Shown piece after piece: positions 43,891 to 53,316 of a DNA stretch of 64,000 bases. How positions within the stretch are numbered: the stretch's first letter is position 1; the number at the start of each line of letters is the position of its first letter. This DNA is from Lineus longissimus. Lineage: Eukaryota; Nemertea; Pilidiophora; Heteronemertea; Lineidae. The translations under genes and the position numbers were made by a program. The stretch covers positions 15,566,501 through 15,630,500 of the forward strand of contig NC_088311.1 in the NCBI RefSeq assembly GCF_910592395.1, given 5' to 3'. A model generated the notes under the pieces. It searched no databases and was not told the DNA's origin. It worked only from the letters and a program-made list of their open reading frames with translations.

Positions 43891-45159
43891 ATGGCCACAG
43901 GAGGTGATCCGCCTGGTGGCAATGGGAGCTACCTGGACTTGCTAGCTGAAGCTGCTATTAAACATCCTGTTGAAGCTGAACTGGAAAGCACGAGACGCGA
44001 GATAAGGACAATTGAACGAAAAATCCGTTTGGAACGTGACATTGGCTTGTCAGGAGCCCCTGAGTGTGACATTGGGGGAAGGGAAATGCCCTCAAGAATA
44101 GTGCCAGTGCCTGCTTACGACATTGAAAGCAGTTGTCGTCAAGAAACGGTTCCTAAAGTGTTGGAAAACAGTAACAATAACAAGGTACATGAAGTAATTA
44201 ATCAGTTTGTTGATTCCTTCCACCAAATCATTGTTGAATTAAAGGCTGATCAGGAAGCCTTGAATAAGAAATGTGACACTACCACCGCTAGTAAAGACAA
44301 GTCAAATGTCGGTGTGACTAAGCCAGATTGTGCTGTAGATACCAGCATGGAGCAGTTCGTCAGTACCATGGAAAAATTAGCCCTGAAGGCTACTTTGCCT
44401 GCGCTAGACATTGTGAAATTCAGTGGTGATTCTAGTCAGTATCACAAATTCAAAACTCGGTTTGACCAGATGATTGGGTCACAGAGCCTAAGCGAGGCCC
44501 ACAAGATGGCTCACCTGATGCAGTTCGTGGAAGGCCGGGCAAAACGTGCCATAGCTGGGTTCGATGGTGTAATGGGAGGCTTGGCTAAGGCGCTAGCAGT
44601 GCTAGAACGGCGTTTTGGTCAGCCTCGCGCAGTAACAGAAGCATGTGTTAGTTCGCTTATTAACACACCTAATATTGCAATCAATGACGCACAAGCCCTG
44701 TGCGATTTTGCTGATAAGGCTAGGACGGTTTATGAAACTCTCTTAACTTTGAACGCCACTGGTGAAATGAATAGTGCCAACCAGGCAGTTATGGCTCGAA
44801 AACTACCAATCCCTCTCCAAGTTAAATGGAGAAACAAGGTCCAGCAGATTAGGAAAGGAAATTCCCCTCCTTCACTTGAAAGACTAGTGATGTTTGTTGA
44901 AGAAGAAGCTGATGCCGCGAGCGACCCCATATTTGGAAAAATTGGAGATTCGCATAAAACCAAGGCCAAGACCGATGCCGTCGTCAGTAAGCGTGGCAGT
45001 GACAACGGCAAACCCGCAAAGACATCAACCTTCACCACCCAAGTGGAGGGACAAGACCATGCAAGCAACAGGTACAGGGAAAGGCCAAAACTGAAGTGCT
45101 ATGATTGCGGCCAAGGTCACAAATCGTCGATTGTGCTCAGTTTAAGGGGAAAACACTGA
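43891..45159 (+). CDS. BEL-2 gag polyprotein part (DUF1759-like)
   Basis: Capsid-type protein; the ATG at 43891 follows the LTR closely and gives 422 codons. An N-terminal part with a charged helix (VEAELESTRREIRTIERKIR) precedes the DUF1759-like domain at about residues 165-340: LPALDIVKFSGDSSQYHKF, MQFVEGRAKRAIAGF, LAVLERRFGQPRAV. It runs into the first zinc knuckle, LKCYDCGQGHKS, where a frame break occurs near 45120. The knuckle continues in the next frame (IVDCAQF), and a second set, CKVRPQCTICPGKHATLLH, follows to 45299. The gag domain itself looks intact. In a working element it would be made as a fusion with pol. Confidence 0.85.
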   Translation: MATGGDPPGGNGSYLDLLAEAAIKHPVEAELESTRREIRTIERKIRLERDIGLSGAPECDIGGREMPSRIVPVPAYDIESSCRQETVPKVLENSNNNKVHEVINQFVDSFHQIIVELKADQEALNKKCDTTTASKDKSNVGVTKPDCAVDTSMEQFVSTMEKLALKATLPALDIVKFSGDSSQYHKFKTRFDQMIGSQSLSEAHKMAHLMQFVEGRAKRAIAGFDGVMGGLAKALAVLERRFGQPRAVTEACVSSLINTPNIAINDAQALCDFADKARTVYETLLTLNATGEMNSANQAVMARKLPIPLQVKWRNKVQQIRKGNSPPSLERLVMFVEEEADAASDPIFGKIGDSHKTKAKTDAVVSKRGSDNGKPAKTSTFTTQVEGQDHASNRYRERPKLKCYDCGQGHKSSIVLSLRGKH

Positions 45160-45876
45160 AGGAACGTGATGGTTTTGTCAGAGCTAACAGGCTATACTTT
45201 AACTGTCTCTCCAAGCATTTTCTCGCCGATTGCAAAGTAAGACCACAGTGTACCATTTGTCCTGGTAAACATGCCACACTGTTACACAAGTTTAGATAGG
45301 CTGAAGCTTCAAGCTGGTAGTCGGGAGACCATGGCCATAACAACGATGGCGGGTGAATCGTCTCTAACTGTGAGTAGAGTTAGTCTGTACGTGGAAGCAG
45401 CGAAGTCTCCAATGAAGAAAGTCAGTATTCAAGGAGTTGTGGTTCCCACTCTGGATATTAACACTGCACGCCCAAGAGACTTGAGTAAGTGGCCTCATTT
45501 GGAGGGCATTGAAATGTCAGAAGTCGACATCGAAGACGATACCATGCTCATCGGTGCTAACGTCCCTGAAGTTCAGGTTCACTTGGAAAGTCGGCTGGGG
45601 AAAGCTGGTGAACCTTTCGCTGTACGAACATTACTTGGCTGGTCTGTATTCGGACCAATCAGTCCGGCCGGGAGTGATAGTAAGCAGAAAGTCAACGCGC
45701 ACTTCATGAAGTATGGTGAAACTCAGCCAGAGTCACACCTACATCAGTTTTTGGAGCTGGATAGTTTGGGTGTCGCTGAAAAGAAAGGGATGTCTGCTGA
45801 GGACTGCCGTGCTTTGAAAAGGCTCAAGGACACAACCAGAAAAGTGGACAACGTGTACGAAGTCGGCATGCTGTGA
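45105..45876 (+). pseudogene. BEL-2 knuckle, protease and RT-entry region, broken
   Basis: The frame 45105-45299 carries the zinc knuckles. The frame 45271-45876 carries the end of the protease region and the start of the polymerase: PRDLSKWPHLEGIEMS, DDTMLIGANVPEVQVHLE and FAVRTLLGWSVFGPISPAG. The protease D-S-G core expected between about 45300 and 45400 is absent: the reading passes from MAGESSLTVS to RVSLYVEAAKS, consistent with an internal deletion. The frame ends at DNVYEVGML, where a short frame change leads into the long pol frame beginning at 45873. Confidence 0.7.
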
Positions 45877-48542
45877 CATGGCTGCCAGACAACAGAGCAT
45901 TGGCTGAATCTCCCTTTTACGTAGACGACCATGTAGACAGTGTAAAAACTGTGGAAACTGGCATTGAGCAAATCAAGGAGGTTACAGAACTCTTAAAAGA
46001 CAATGGCGGTTTTAGAATTACTGGATGGACTAGCAATGACCGTGAGGTTTTAGCTACTGTTCCTGAGAGTGAGCGAGCAAAGTCCCTGCTTAACCTAGAC
46101 TTAGACCAGTTACCCGCCTCCAGGGCGCTAGGTGTTGAATGGGATGTGGAGGAGGACGTCCTCAAATTTAGCGTCATCCAGCCTGGTCAACCCAACACCA
46201 AGAGAGGAGTTCTGTCAACCCTAAGTTCGCTTTTTGACCCAATTGGACTCATATGCCCAGTCATATTGGAGGCCAAGAACATCATGCAACGTTTGTGGAA
46301 AATACAGAAGGACTGGGACGATCCACTGCCGGAGGATGAGCTGAGAAACTGGGAGGACTGGAAAAATGAGTTGTCTTCATTGACTGGCGTGAAACTACCA
46401 CGGTGTTACTTGGTTTGTCAGCAGGAGGTGAAGGACATTTCGCTGCACAACTTTTCTGATGCATCCTCCACCGGGTATGGAATGTGCGCTTACCTTAGAT
46501 TTGAATATCCCAACGGGGATGTAAGTTGTTCGCTCGTCATTGGTAGGTCAAGATGTGCACCTGTGAAAACTACGTCCATACCTAGATTGGAATTACAAGC
46601 TGCAACGTTAGCCACGCGAATCGCTAGTTCTATCCAAGAGGAGCTGAGATTGGAAATAGCCAGGTTAATGTTTTGGACTGACTCAATGACTGTGCTGCAG
46701 TACATTAAAAATGAAACAAAGAGATTACATGTGTATGTCGCAAACAGAGTTGCGGAAATTAGAGATGTGACAACACCAGGACAATGGAGACACTGCCCTG
46801 GTAGCTTAAACCTAGCTGACGATGCTTCACGTGGAGTAAAACCGAGTGCCATGGCAGATCTGAAGCGTTGGTGGCAAGGACTCGAGTTCCTGCAGAAGTC
46901 CGAGGAATATTGGCCTGAATGTGATGTTGGTCCCCTGCCAGACGGAGATGTTGCAGTGAAAAGGGAGAAAAGCGTGTTTGTCACGACTGAACCGGACGTA
47001 AGGGAATGTGGTCTGCACAAGCTCATACTTGAGGTCAAGTCATGGGCTGAGTTGACAAGGAAGGCAGCTTTCGTTATGAGCATGGGAAAAACCGATCCTG
47101 TTCCAGAATCTGTGACTGCTGAGAAGGAGGAAAATGCCTCTAGATGGTTTAACGGGACAATCAAAGCTGAAAGTTTTGCCAAGGAAATTCATCAGCTGAG
47201 AAATGGCAAGGATGTGAAAGGAGAGACCATGAAAGGTCTGAAACCCATACTGGTGAATGACATCCTCAGAGTCGGTGGACGATTAGAGAAAGCGCCAACG
47301 TTGTCCGAGGACGAAAAACATCCTATAATCCTGCCTAAAGGACACTATGTCAGCAAGTTGGTCATGCAACAGGCTCACTGTGACTTGGCTCACGCTGGCC
47401 GAGAACAGTCTCTAGCTGAAACCCGGAAGAAGTTTTGGGTCATAGGAGGCCGACGCCTGGCCAAGAAGATTGTCCGTGAATGCATCGATTGTCGTCGCAG
47501 AAATGCTAGGCCTATGGAACAAGTGATGGCCACCTTGCCCGCATGCAGACTTACACCCTACAAACCCAGTTTCAGTTTCACTGGCGTGGATCTGTTTGGC
47601 CCCCTAGAGGTAAAATGGGGCCGCGGGACTGCTAAACGCTGGGGTTGTTTGTTTACTTGTCTCGCAACCCGTGCCGTCTATCTCGAGTTGGTGCAGTCTC
47701 TTAGCACAGATGATTTCATTCTCACCCTGCGACAGTTTATAAGCAGGCGAGGACCCCCAGAGGCAATCAGGTGTGATAACGGTTCTAACTTCACGGGAGC
47801 AGAAAGGGAGTTGCGAGAAGCCATCGAGAATTGGAATCGAACGACAATCGCTGATGACATGCAGAAACGTGGAATCAAGTTTATATTCCAACCCCCAACT
47901 GCCGCGCACATGTCTGGGGTTTGGGAACGTTTGGTGAAGACCTCGAAACGTCACTTGAAAGCACTATCAGGTGATCGCCTGCTCACGGAAAATGGCTTGC
48001 GTACATTGTTGGCGGAAACCGAGGCCATTATGAATGGCCGTCCTCTGTGCTCGGTGTCGGACGACCCCAAGGACCTGGAAGTGCTGACGCCAAACGACTT
48101 CCTTCTGCATAGAAAGGTGTCGGGACTACCACCTGGCATATTTGTAAAGGAGGATCATCTCCTCAGACGGGAATGGAGGAAGGTGCAATACCTACTCGAT
48201 CTCTTTTGGCAACGATGGCTTAAAGAGTACTTGCCAGGCCTGCAGCGCAGAGAGAAGTGGCAAACGGAAAGGCGAAATGTACGAGTTGGTGATCTAGTCA
48301 TGTTGGCAGAGGACAATATTAGACGAAGTCAGTGGCCCTTGGGACGCGTTATCGAAGTATTCCCTGAAACGGATGGCGCTGTGAGATCAGCAACAGTGAA
48401 AACTGCATCGGCTGAATATCATCGTCCCATCGCCAAGCTCTGTCTGCTTGAAGCTGTCGAAGACGGACCAGAAGTTTGTGTCCGTCAGACTATCGGAATT
48501 CATACTAATATACTGGAGCACTTTTCTGCATCTCAGGAATAA
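45873..48542 (+). CDS. BEL-2 pol: RT palm end, RNase H and integrase (RT deleted internally)
   Basis: Open for 889 codons. After a few residues of the fingers (LPDNRALAE) the reading jumps to SPFYVDDHVDSV, the catalytic YVDD motif. So about 200 residues of the polymerase, including the first catalytic D region, are missing. RNase H follows: NFSDASSTGYGMCAYL, SIPRLELQAATLA, MFWTDSMTVLQYI, NLADDASRG, with D, E, D, D present. The integrase has an HHCC zinc domain (CDLAHAGREQ, ECIDCRRRN) and a complete D,D,E core: FTGVDLFGPLEV, IRCDNGSNFTGA, GVWERLVKTSKR. The C-terminal part has VGDLVMLAEDN and YHRPIAKLCLLE. RNase H and integrase look intact; the polymerase cannot be. Confidence 0.9.
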   Translation: MTWLPDNRALAESPFYVDDHVDSVKTVETGIEQIKEVTELLKDNGGFRITGWTSNDREVLATVPESERAKSLLNLDLDQLPASRALGVEWDVEEDVLKFSVIQPGQPNTKRGVLSTLSSLFDPIGLICPVILEAKNIMQRLWKIQKDWDDPLPEDELRNWEDWKNELSSLTGVKLPRCYLVCQQEVKDISLHNFSDASSTGYGMCAYLRFEYPNGDVSCSLVIGRSRCAPVKTTSIPRLELQAATLATRIASSIQEELRLEIARLMFWTDSMTVLQYIKNETKRLHVYVANRVAEIRDVTTPGQWRHCPGSLNLADDASRGVKPSAMADLKRWWQGLEFLQKSEEYWPECDVGPLPDGDVAVKREKSVFVTTEPDVRECGLHKLILEVKSWAELTRKAAFVMSMGKTDPVPESVTAEKEENASRWFNGTIKAESFAKEIHQLRNGKDVKGETMKGLKPILVNDILRVGGRLEKAPTLSEDEKHPIILPKGHYVSKLVMQQAHCDLAHAGREQSLAETRKKFWVIGGRRLAKKIVRECIDCRRRNARPMEQVMATLPACRLTPYKPSFSFTGVDLFGPLEVKWGRGTAKRWGCLFTCLATRAVYLELVQSLSTDDFILTLRQFISRRGPPEAIRCDNGSNFTGAERELREAIENWNRTTIADDMQKRGIKFIFQPPTAAHMSGVWERLVKTSKRHLKALSGDRLLTENGLRTLLAETEAIMNGRPLCSVSDDPKDLEVLTPNDFLLHRKVSGLPPGIFVKEDHLLRREWRKVQYLLDLFWQRWLKEYLPGLQRREKWQTERRNVRVGDLVMLAEDNIRRSQWPLGRVIEVFPETDGAVRSATVKTASAEYHRPIAKLCLLEAVEDGPEVCVRQTIGIHTNILEHFSASQE

Positions 48543-50192
48543 AGTGAAATACTAAGACCCAGAAGTATTAAGGTAGCAGGAAGGGTTGGGCGTTTGTGGT
48601 TTCTGAATCTGAGGGGGTTGGTATCTGTTGACTGTGCTTTAAGAGAGACTAGGCATGGCGCCAGTCTCTCTTAAAGCACAGTCAACAGGCATTTGGTCTC
48701 AGTATTTGGGTAAGTACAGAATCAAGGCAGCTCAGAGAGCAATGATTGAACGATGCTGTGGACAAGTCCAAGGATACTGCATCAGTCACGACCAACTTCT
48801 CATCAGAAAGCGTCACCACCGGCATATTCAATGTTCAGTTCCAACCTGTACCAGTCCAATGCACGCCTGTCATGGTCAGCAGTGGTCAGCTTAGCGCGAT
48901 ATGGAACATTCTTCCGAAACTCAAGCGAGGGAAGTCTGCTCATTAGCATATCTCGCGCACTGCTCCTTCTTATGAAACATCGTAGTGAAATCGTAATGGA
49001 AAACGTCTGGCTTTGCGCCAGACATTGAGACTAATAAGTGAAGAACTAATAGATAAAGAACTTCTACTTGCGCGAGACTGCTGTGATAAAATTATCATTG
49101 CAGAGACTCCGGTGACGTACACATATATTTTTTACAATCAAAAATGCCCTCAAAAGACGACATGGAATGATTATTTTATTGATATTTCCTACGATATACC
49201 TTCCAATTATCACTTTATACAAAGAGAACGGCGTTAGGTCGCATGCTTTTCTTTCCTGGTGACACTATAAAGCAAAATAGTTGCAGCCCCGTAAATGCGC
49301 TATAAGTCCAATAATAAGTGACGGTGACCCGTTATAAATGTTTCGCCAGCTTCGATTTTTTGCCGCTACGCGGCGTGTTGGGCCCTTGCGTCAAGCGAAA
49401 TACTAGCAATGACCATGATGACCACAGGTGGCGCTCTTGTGACAATTAGCCTTTTGACTCTGATTGTTTTAAAATTTTATTTGGATGTTTACCTTGGGAT
49501 AAATAATTTCCCCGGGGAGCATAGTTTGTGGGTAGCATCAGAGTTGATATTGGCTTAATTGTTATAAAAGGGCTGGCTGTGTAATTTGCCTGTGAAAGTT
49601 TCTCTAAAGTAATTTGTATTCGAGGATGATAAGTTCTATGGATCAAGCAGATTCAAGTGCGGATGTGTTTGCAATGTGTTATTGCAGTGTTGGTTGTCAG
49701 GCTCGCTCTTTTCTATAGTTCATGCTGTTGTAAGGTTTCGGCCGGATCTTACAATGGTTCTGCTCTGTTTTTGAACTAGGTTCTCATTCAGAACAGTTTT
49801 TTTTAGTCTTTTCACTCTTATTTATTGCAGTGGGTTGGAGCTGACAGCTAGTACATTGCAATTATCACACAAGTTTATGTTTGTGTCTCTATATTCATTT
49901 GATTGAGTTCGAAATCCAGTTGTTACTTTCCTTGGATGACGCCGTGCCTATTTGGGTCTAAACTGGATAGGGTTTTATCCCTTCAGCTTAAGCACTAGTG
50001 TTTTCAGTGGATGAGCAGTTAAGATTTTATTACCGGTGTACGGAAATTTAAAAGATCTATAGTGGCATTGGCCAGGCGCCGGCATTCCTTGATTTTATAG
50101 GTTGAATGATTTCAACAACTTTTACGTTATCCAGGACACTCCGTGATATGTAACAATCGCCCTTGTTGACAGTCGTTTGTTGGGGCCGCTAT
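48543..50192 (+). other. BEL-2 post-pol region, no env seen
   Basis: 1650 bases lie between the pol stop and the 3' LTR, long for an element without env. Short open frames (up to about 90 codons) overlap in all phases and show no signal peptide or membrane segment. A perfect hairpin is at 48627-48686. GTTTGTTGGGGCCGC just before the LTR (50177-50191) is the only candidate polypurine tract and is weak. Confidence 0.55.
48627..48686. repeat. perfect 24-bp inverted repeat with 12-nt loop
   Basis: GTTGACTGTGCTTTAAGAGA followed by GACT (48627-48650) faces its exact complement at 48663-48686 across the loop AGGCATGGCGCC. No mismatch is seen, although the surrounding element has accumulated mutations. 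Confidence 0.9.
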
Positions 50193-50934
50193 GTCGTGTC
50201 CAGTTGTGCAATTTCGGCGAAGACAGAACTGGTGTCCGGTTGTGCATCTCCGGCGAAGACGGAACTTGGCTTACGCCATTTGTTGTTTTATGCACAACTT
50301 AATGTTGTCCCCAAGTCGTCGAATTAAGGCTCAAATACCGTTATTGTTCAGTGTGCCGTCTACTCTGAAGGGACATCGAAACAGATGTTAGTTTAGGGCC
50401 TTTGGAGAATGTCATATATACCTCTCAACTGCAATAGTATGCTCATAGTGAGCACTTTTAGTAGGCGTTATCGCCCATTGTCTTTTCTTCCCGCCGCGTG
50501 GGTCACGTGGTTGTCCAAATCGCTAAATTGAGTTTATGCCGCTGTAATGTCTTTAAGGATACCCTTTGTAGGTATAAGCGTAATATGTAACAAGTAATTA
50601 CAAGCTTGGTAAGATCTGTGCTGTTGTTTGAGCTGTAAATGAAGGTTTGGACCAAGAACTTGGTTATAGCTTGTGTTCGCAGGTGGCAGCACCGTGCGGT
50701 GCAATTGTCTTCGAGGTTGTGACATTGTCTTGTTTGTTTAGATTTCGTTGTAGAGAATGCACAAGTCTCTGTATGTCTTTGTACCATTGTTGAGACGTGG
50801 TTGTTCCTTTGTCTTTGCAGTTAAACCATCATCATCATCATCAATTTCATCGTAGATAAAGGGCAGAGATGCATAAAATCAGTTGTTGTTTTCTCTTTGA
50901 GTATGAGGATGGGAGCTGTCGTGTGACCACGACA
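50193..50934 (+). repeat. BEL-2 3' LTR
   Basis: 742 bp, TG...CA, copy of 43127-43869 at about 97 percent by eye. It is followed by the target duplication ATTAT at 50935-50939. Confidence 0.92.
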
Positions 50935-50943
50935 ATTATGTCA

Positions 50944-51097
50944 AGAGGTTTGAGAAGGCTTGTACAATTCCTGGAATGAAATTGCGATGACCTCCAGCCT
51001 CGTCAAGCTTGTTCCGAAATTCCCGATTCATATGCGGTGGATACTGGTCGAGGATCAACAAAAAACGTTCCTTATCTACGAATGGTAGCAATATTTG
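50944..51097 (-). pseudogene. pogo-like DDE transposase fragment
   Basis: The minus strand reads ILLPFVDKERFLLILDQYPP, then HMNREFRNKLDEAGGHRNFI and PG. It aligns by eye with the same block of the pogo transposase at 27757-30524 (HLLPFVAHQFSFLLIWDMFP, ...IIPG), including the second catalytic D in ILDQ. The rest of the domain is not readable. BEL-2 is inserted immediately 3' of it, so this is an older fossil that served as target. Confidence 0.6.
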
Positions 51098-51126
51098 CTA
51101 GAAATCAATTCATCAGCGCCGCCGTT

Positions 51127-51786
51127 TATGGGCGGTTATTACCGCAAATAAAGACAAACCAAAGCAAAGACACTTGTGTAGCATATCAAGGACACGTAGA
51201 TCGATACTCCTATGTGTGCCATATCAAAGACATTTGGACCATACACCACATCAAAGATAACGATGCGAAGTCAACAGGCGGCGCCACCGTCTTGGGAAAA
51301 GTAAAAACGATTTCGACAACTATAGGTTTTTGTTGATATAAGCGACTATGTTTATTTTTATAATCATTTTTTTTCTCGCAGTGAAATTTTTATTAATTGA
51401 TTCAACTTCAATAAGTTAAATGAGAAGAAAAATAAATATCTCGACTTGAAAAAAAAATTTAATTTCAAATTTTTTTTCTTGACTTGAAAAAAAATATCTT
51501 GACTAGAAAAAAATCATTTCGACTAGAAAAAAAATCATTTCGACTTTTTGAAGCAAACGGCTTGCCATAGGAGAGAGGTGGCAAATAACAACAACGTCAG
51601 GCATACGGCCGCCAGCAATCTACAGTGGCGCCGCCTGTTGACTTCGCATCGTTATCTTTGATGTGGTGTATGGTCCAGATGTCTTTGATGTGGCACACAT
51701 AGGAGTATCAATCTACGTGTCCTTGATATGCTACACAAGTGTCTTTGCTTTGGTTTGTCTTTATTTGCGGTAATAACCGCCCATAG
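51127..51786. repeat. large inverted repeat (foldback element), arms about 161 bp
   Basis: The left arm, 51127-51287 (TATGGGCGGTTATTACCGCA ... GGCGCCAC), is repeated in inverted orientation at 51625-51786 with very few differences. The 337-bp spacer is AT-rich and has reiterated CGACTAGAAAAAAA / CTTGACTTGAAAAAAA blocks (51440-51545). The arm frames are mirror images and not genes. High arm identity suggests a recent origin or gene conversion. Confidence 0.85.
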
Positions 51787-53293
51787 CCGTTCTGACCAAT
51801 CCTCTCTGGTTACCAGTAACATGTGAGAAAAGTTTTGTTTTATTACCAACTGTTAGCGAGCTTAACAATGTCTTATACATTGCTCTAATGAATGCAGATC
51901 AGCCTCTAACAAAAGGGGCAGGGTGTTTAAGTAACTATCCCTTGTATTGTGATTTCATAAAACTGCCAGGGCAAATTTCATGAAACTTCCATGGATGGCA
52001 CCATGGCCCAAGTCATTAATTATATATTTAAACAATCGATTAACCTTCAAACCTCACTAATTAGGAGAAATAATGAGAATTGAATTACACACTAAAATTG
52101 CTGTGACACATTTCCCAAATATGGTGAACAAATAACACATTTCCTTCAGAAACAATGCCAAAAGAGGTCCTTCACGTGACGTCACGACGTGACGTTTTGA
52201 CGACCACCTGCCAATGCATTTCCTTCACGTGTGACCACGTGTCACGGCCAATATGGCAATGCAAAACAATAAGGAACCTGCAGAACTAAAAATATAAATG
52301 GCAGCACCAGTACTTAAAGGTACACTTCCAGTGCATTTTCCATTAAAATAAAGTTTTGTTGATTTTCTCCGGAAAACTCATCAAAATAGAATCAAGGACC
52401 AATAAAACAACATTTTTGGTGCTATTTCCCGATGTAGAGTAATCAAGGGATGACATGTAGCCTATGATGACGTCCTGTTCAACTAATTAAAAGGGCAAGT
52501 TTTGCAATTATTTGTCCATCCAGAACAGAATTGATCATCACATCGCCACTCGCATCACCAGCCCCCCCCCCCCCCCCCCCCCCGCGTATTATACTCGAAG
52601 GGCTGTACAAAGCCCTGTAATAATAGTGTGGGCTGAGAACTCCCCCCCCCCCCCCTCCTCCCTAAGACCTCATGTTTTCCATGCAGATTTGGGAAAAGAG
52701 GGGTGTGCCCCCCCCCTCATCATGGCCCTGGACCAATGGACCATGATATACGGACCATAATATACAATCCAAAACATTCATTTTGTTACATTCATTATGG
52801 TTTACCCAGTACTAAATGTTTCTAAACTGTCATCGCGCTAAGCACGTGTTTTTGTTGCCGGAAGACTTATCATCGATGCTCATTCGTCGAGCCTTATTTG
52901 GAAGAACCAATTGAGAATGACGTCATGAATATAAATTAGTATTAATATGAATATTAATCGACTATGCCTCTGAGGTGCAGGAAAAAATGTTGGTAGTTGC
53001 AGTATATGTTTGTTGTTGTTGTTAGAAGTATAAGTAAGTAGGGGATTCCAGTAAGGCCGCATCATAGTTTACTGTTAGCAACAACAACAACACTGGAGAC
53101 ATTTTACACAGAAAAACAGGGGAAATTTTATGACTCTGAGTAACATATCATCTATCAATATCAATATACCACTGTCGCCATTGACGTAAATATAGATAAC
53201 GCCCGTAGATTTTACTCACAAACCAGCACCCCATTTACACCAAACCCACAACATACCAGCACCCACACAATCCGATTTTTATACCTCGAACAG
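51787..53293. other. no gene seen; poly-C tracts and CACGTG motifs
   Basis: CACGTGACGTCACGACGTGACG near 52174-52195 and repeated CACGTG up to 52240 form a dense E-box/CRE-like patch. Poly-C runs lie at 52562-52583 and 52643-52655. An inverted pair TGTTGTTGTTGTTAG / TAGCAACAACAACAACA lies at about 53010-53025 and 53076-53091. Nothing coding is supported. Confidence 0.45.
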
Positions 53294-53316
53294 CCCGCGC
53301 CACGGGTATATGCTAG
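53294..53316 (+). mobile_element. candidate Helitron 3' end
   Basis: A short hairpin CCCG-CGCCA-CGGG (53294-53306) is followed after six bases by CTAG and then T. Helitrons end in a small GC hairpin and CTRR, and insert between A and T. A near copy is at 55098-55121. The 5' end was not found and no Rep/helicase is coded nearby, so a non-autonomous copy is likely. Confidence 0.45.

Larger units (their letters stand above)
43127..50934 (+). mobile_element. BEL-2: BEL/Pao retrotransposon with both LTRs
   Basis: Complete-ended element of 7808 bp with LTRs of 743 and 742 bp and the 5-bp target duplication ATTAT (43122-43126 and 50935-50939), the size usual for BEL/Pao. The LTRs differ at roughly 20-25 positions by eye (about 3 percent), so insertion is moderately recent. 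Gag starts 21 bases after the 5' LTR; a primer-binding site was not identified. Pol is open over 889 codons but earlier coding has frame breaks and deletions, so the element is probably non-autonomous. Confidence 0.92.

Noticed and set aside
43892-43910. Possible tRNA primer-binding site after the BEL-2 5' LTR (TGGCCACAGGAGG)
   Set aside because: It lies 23 bases past the LTR inside the gag start; no specific tRNA match could be shown.
46490-47182. 230-codon minus-strand frame
   Set aside because: Antisense shadow of the long BEL-2 pol frame.
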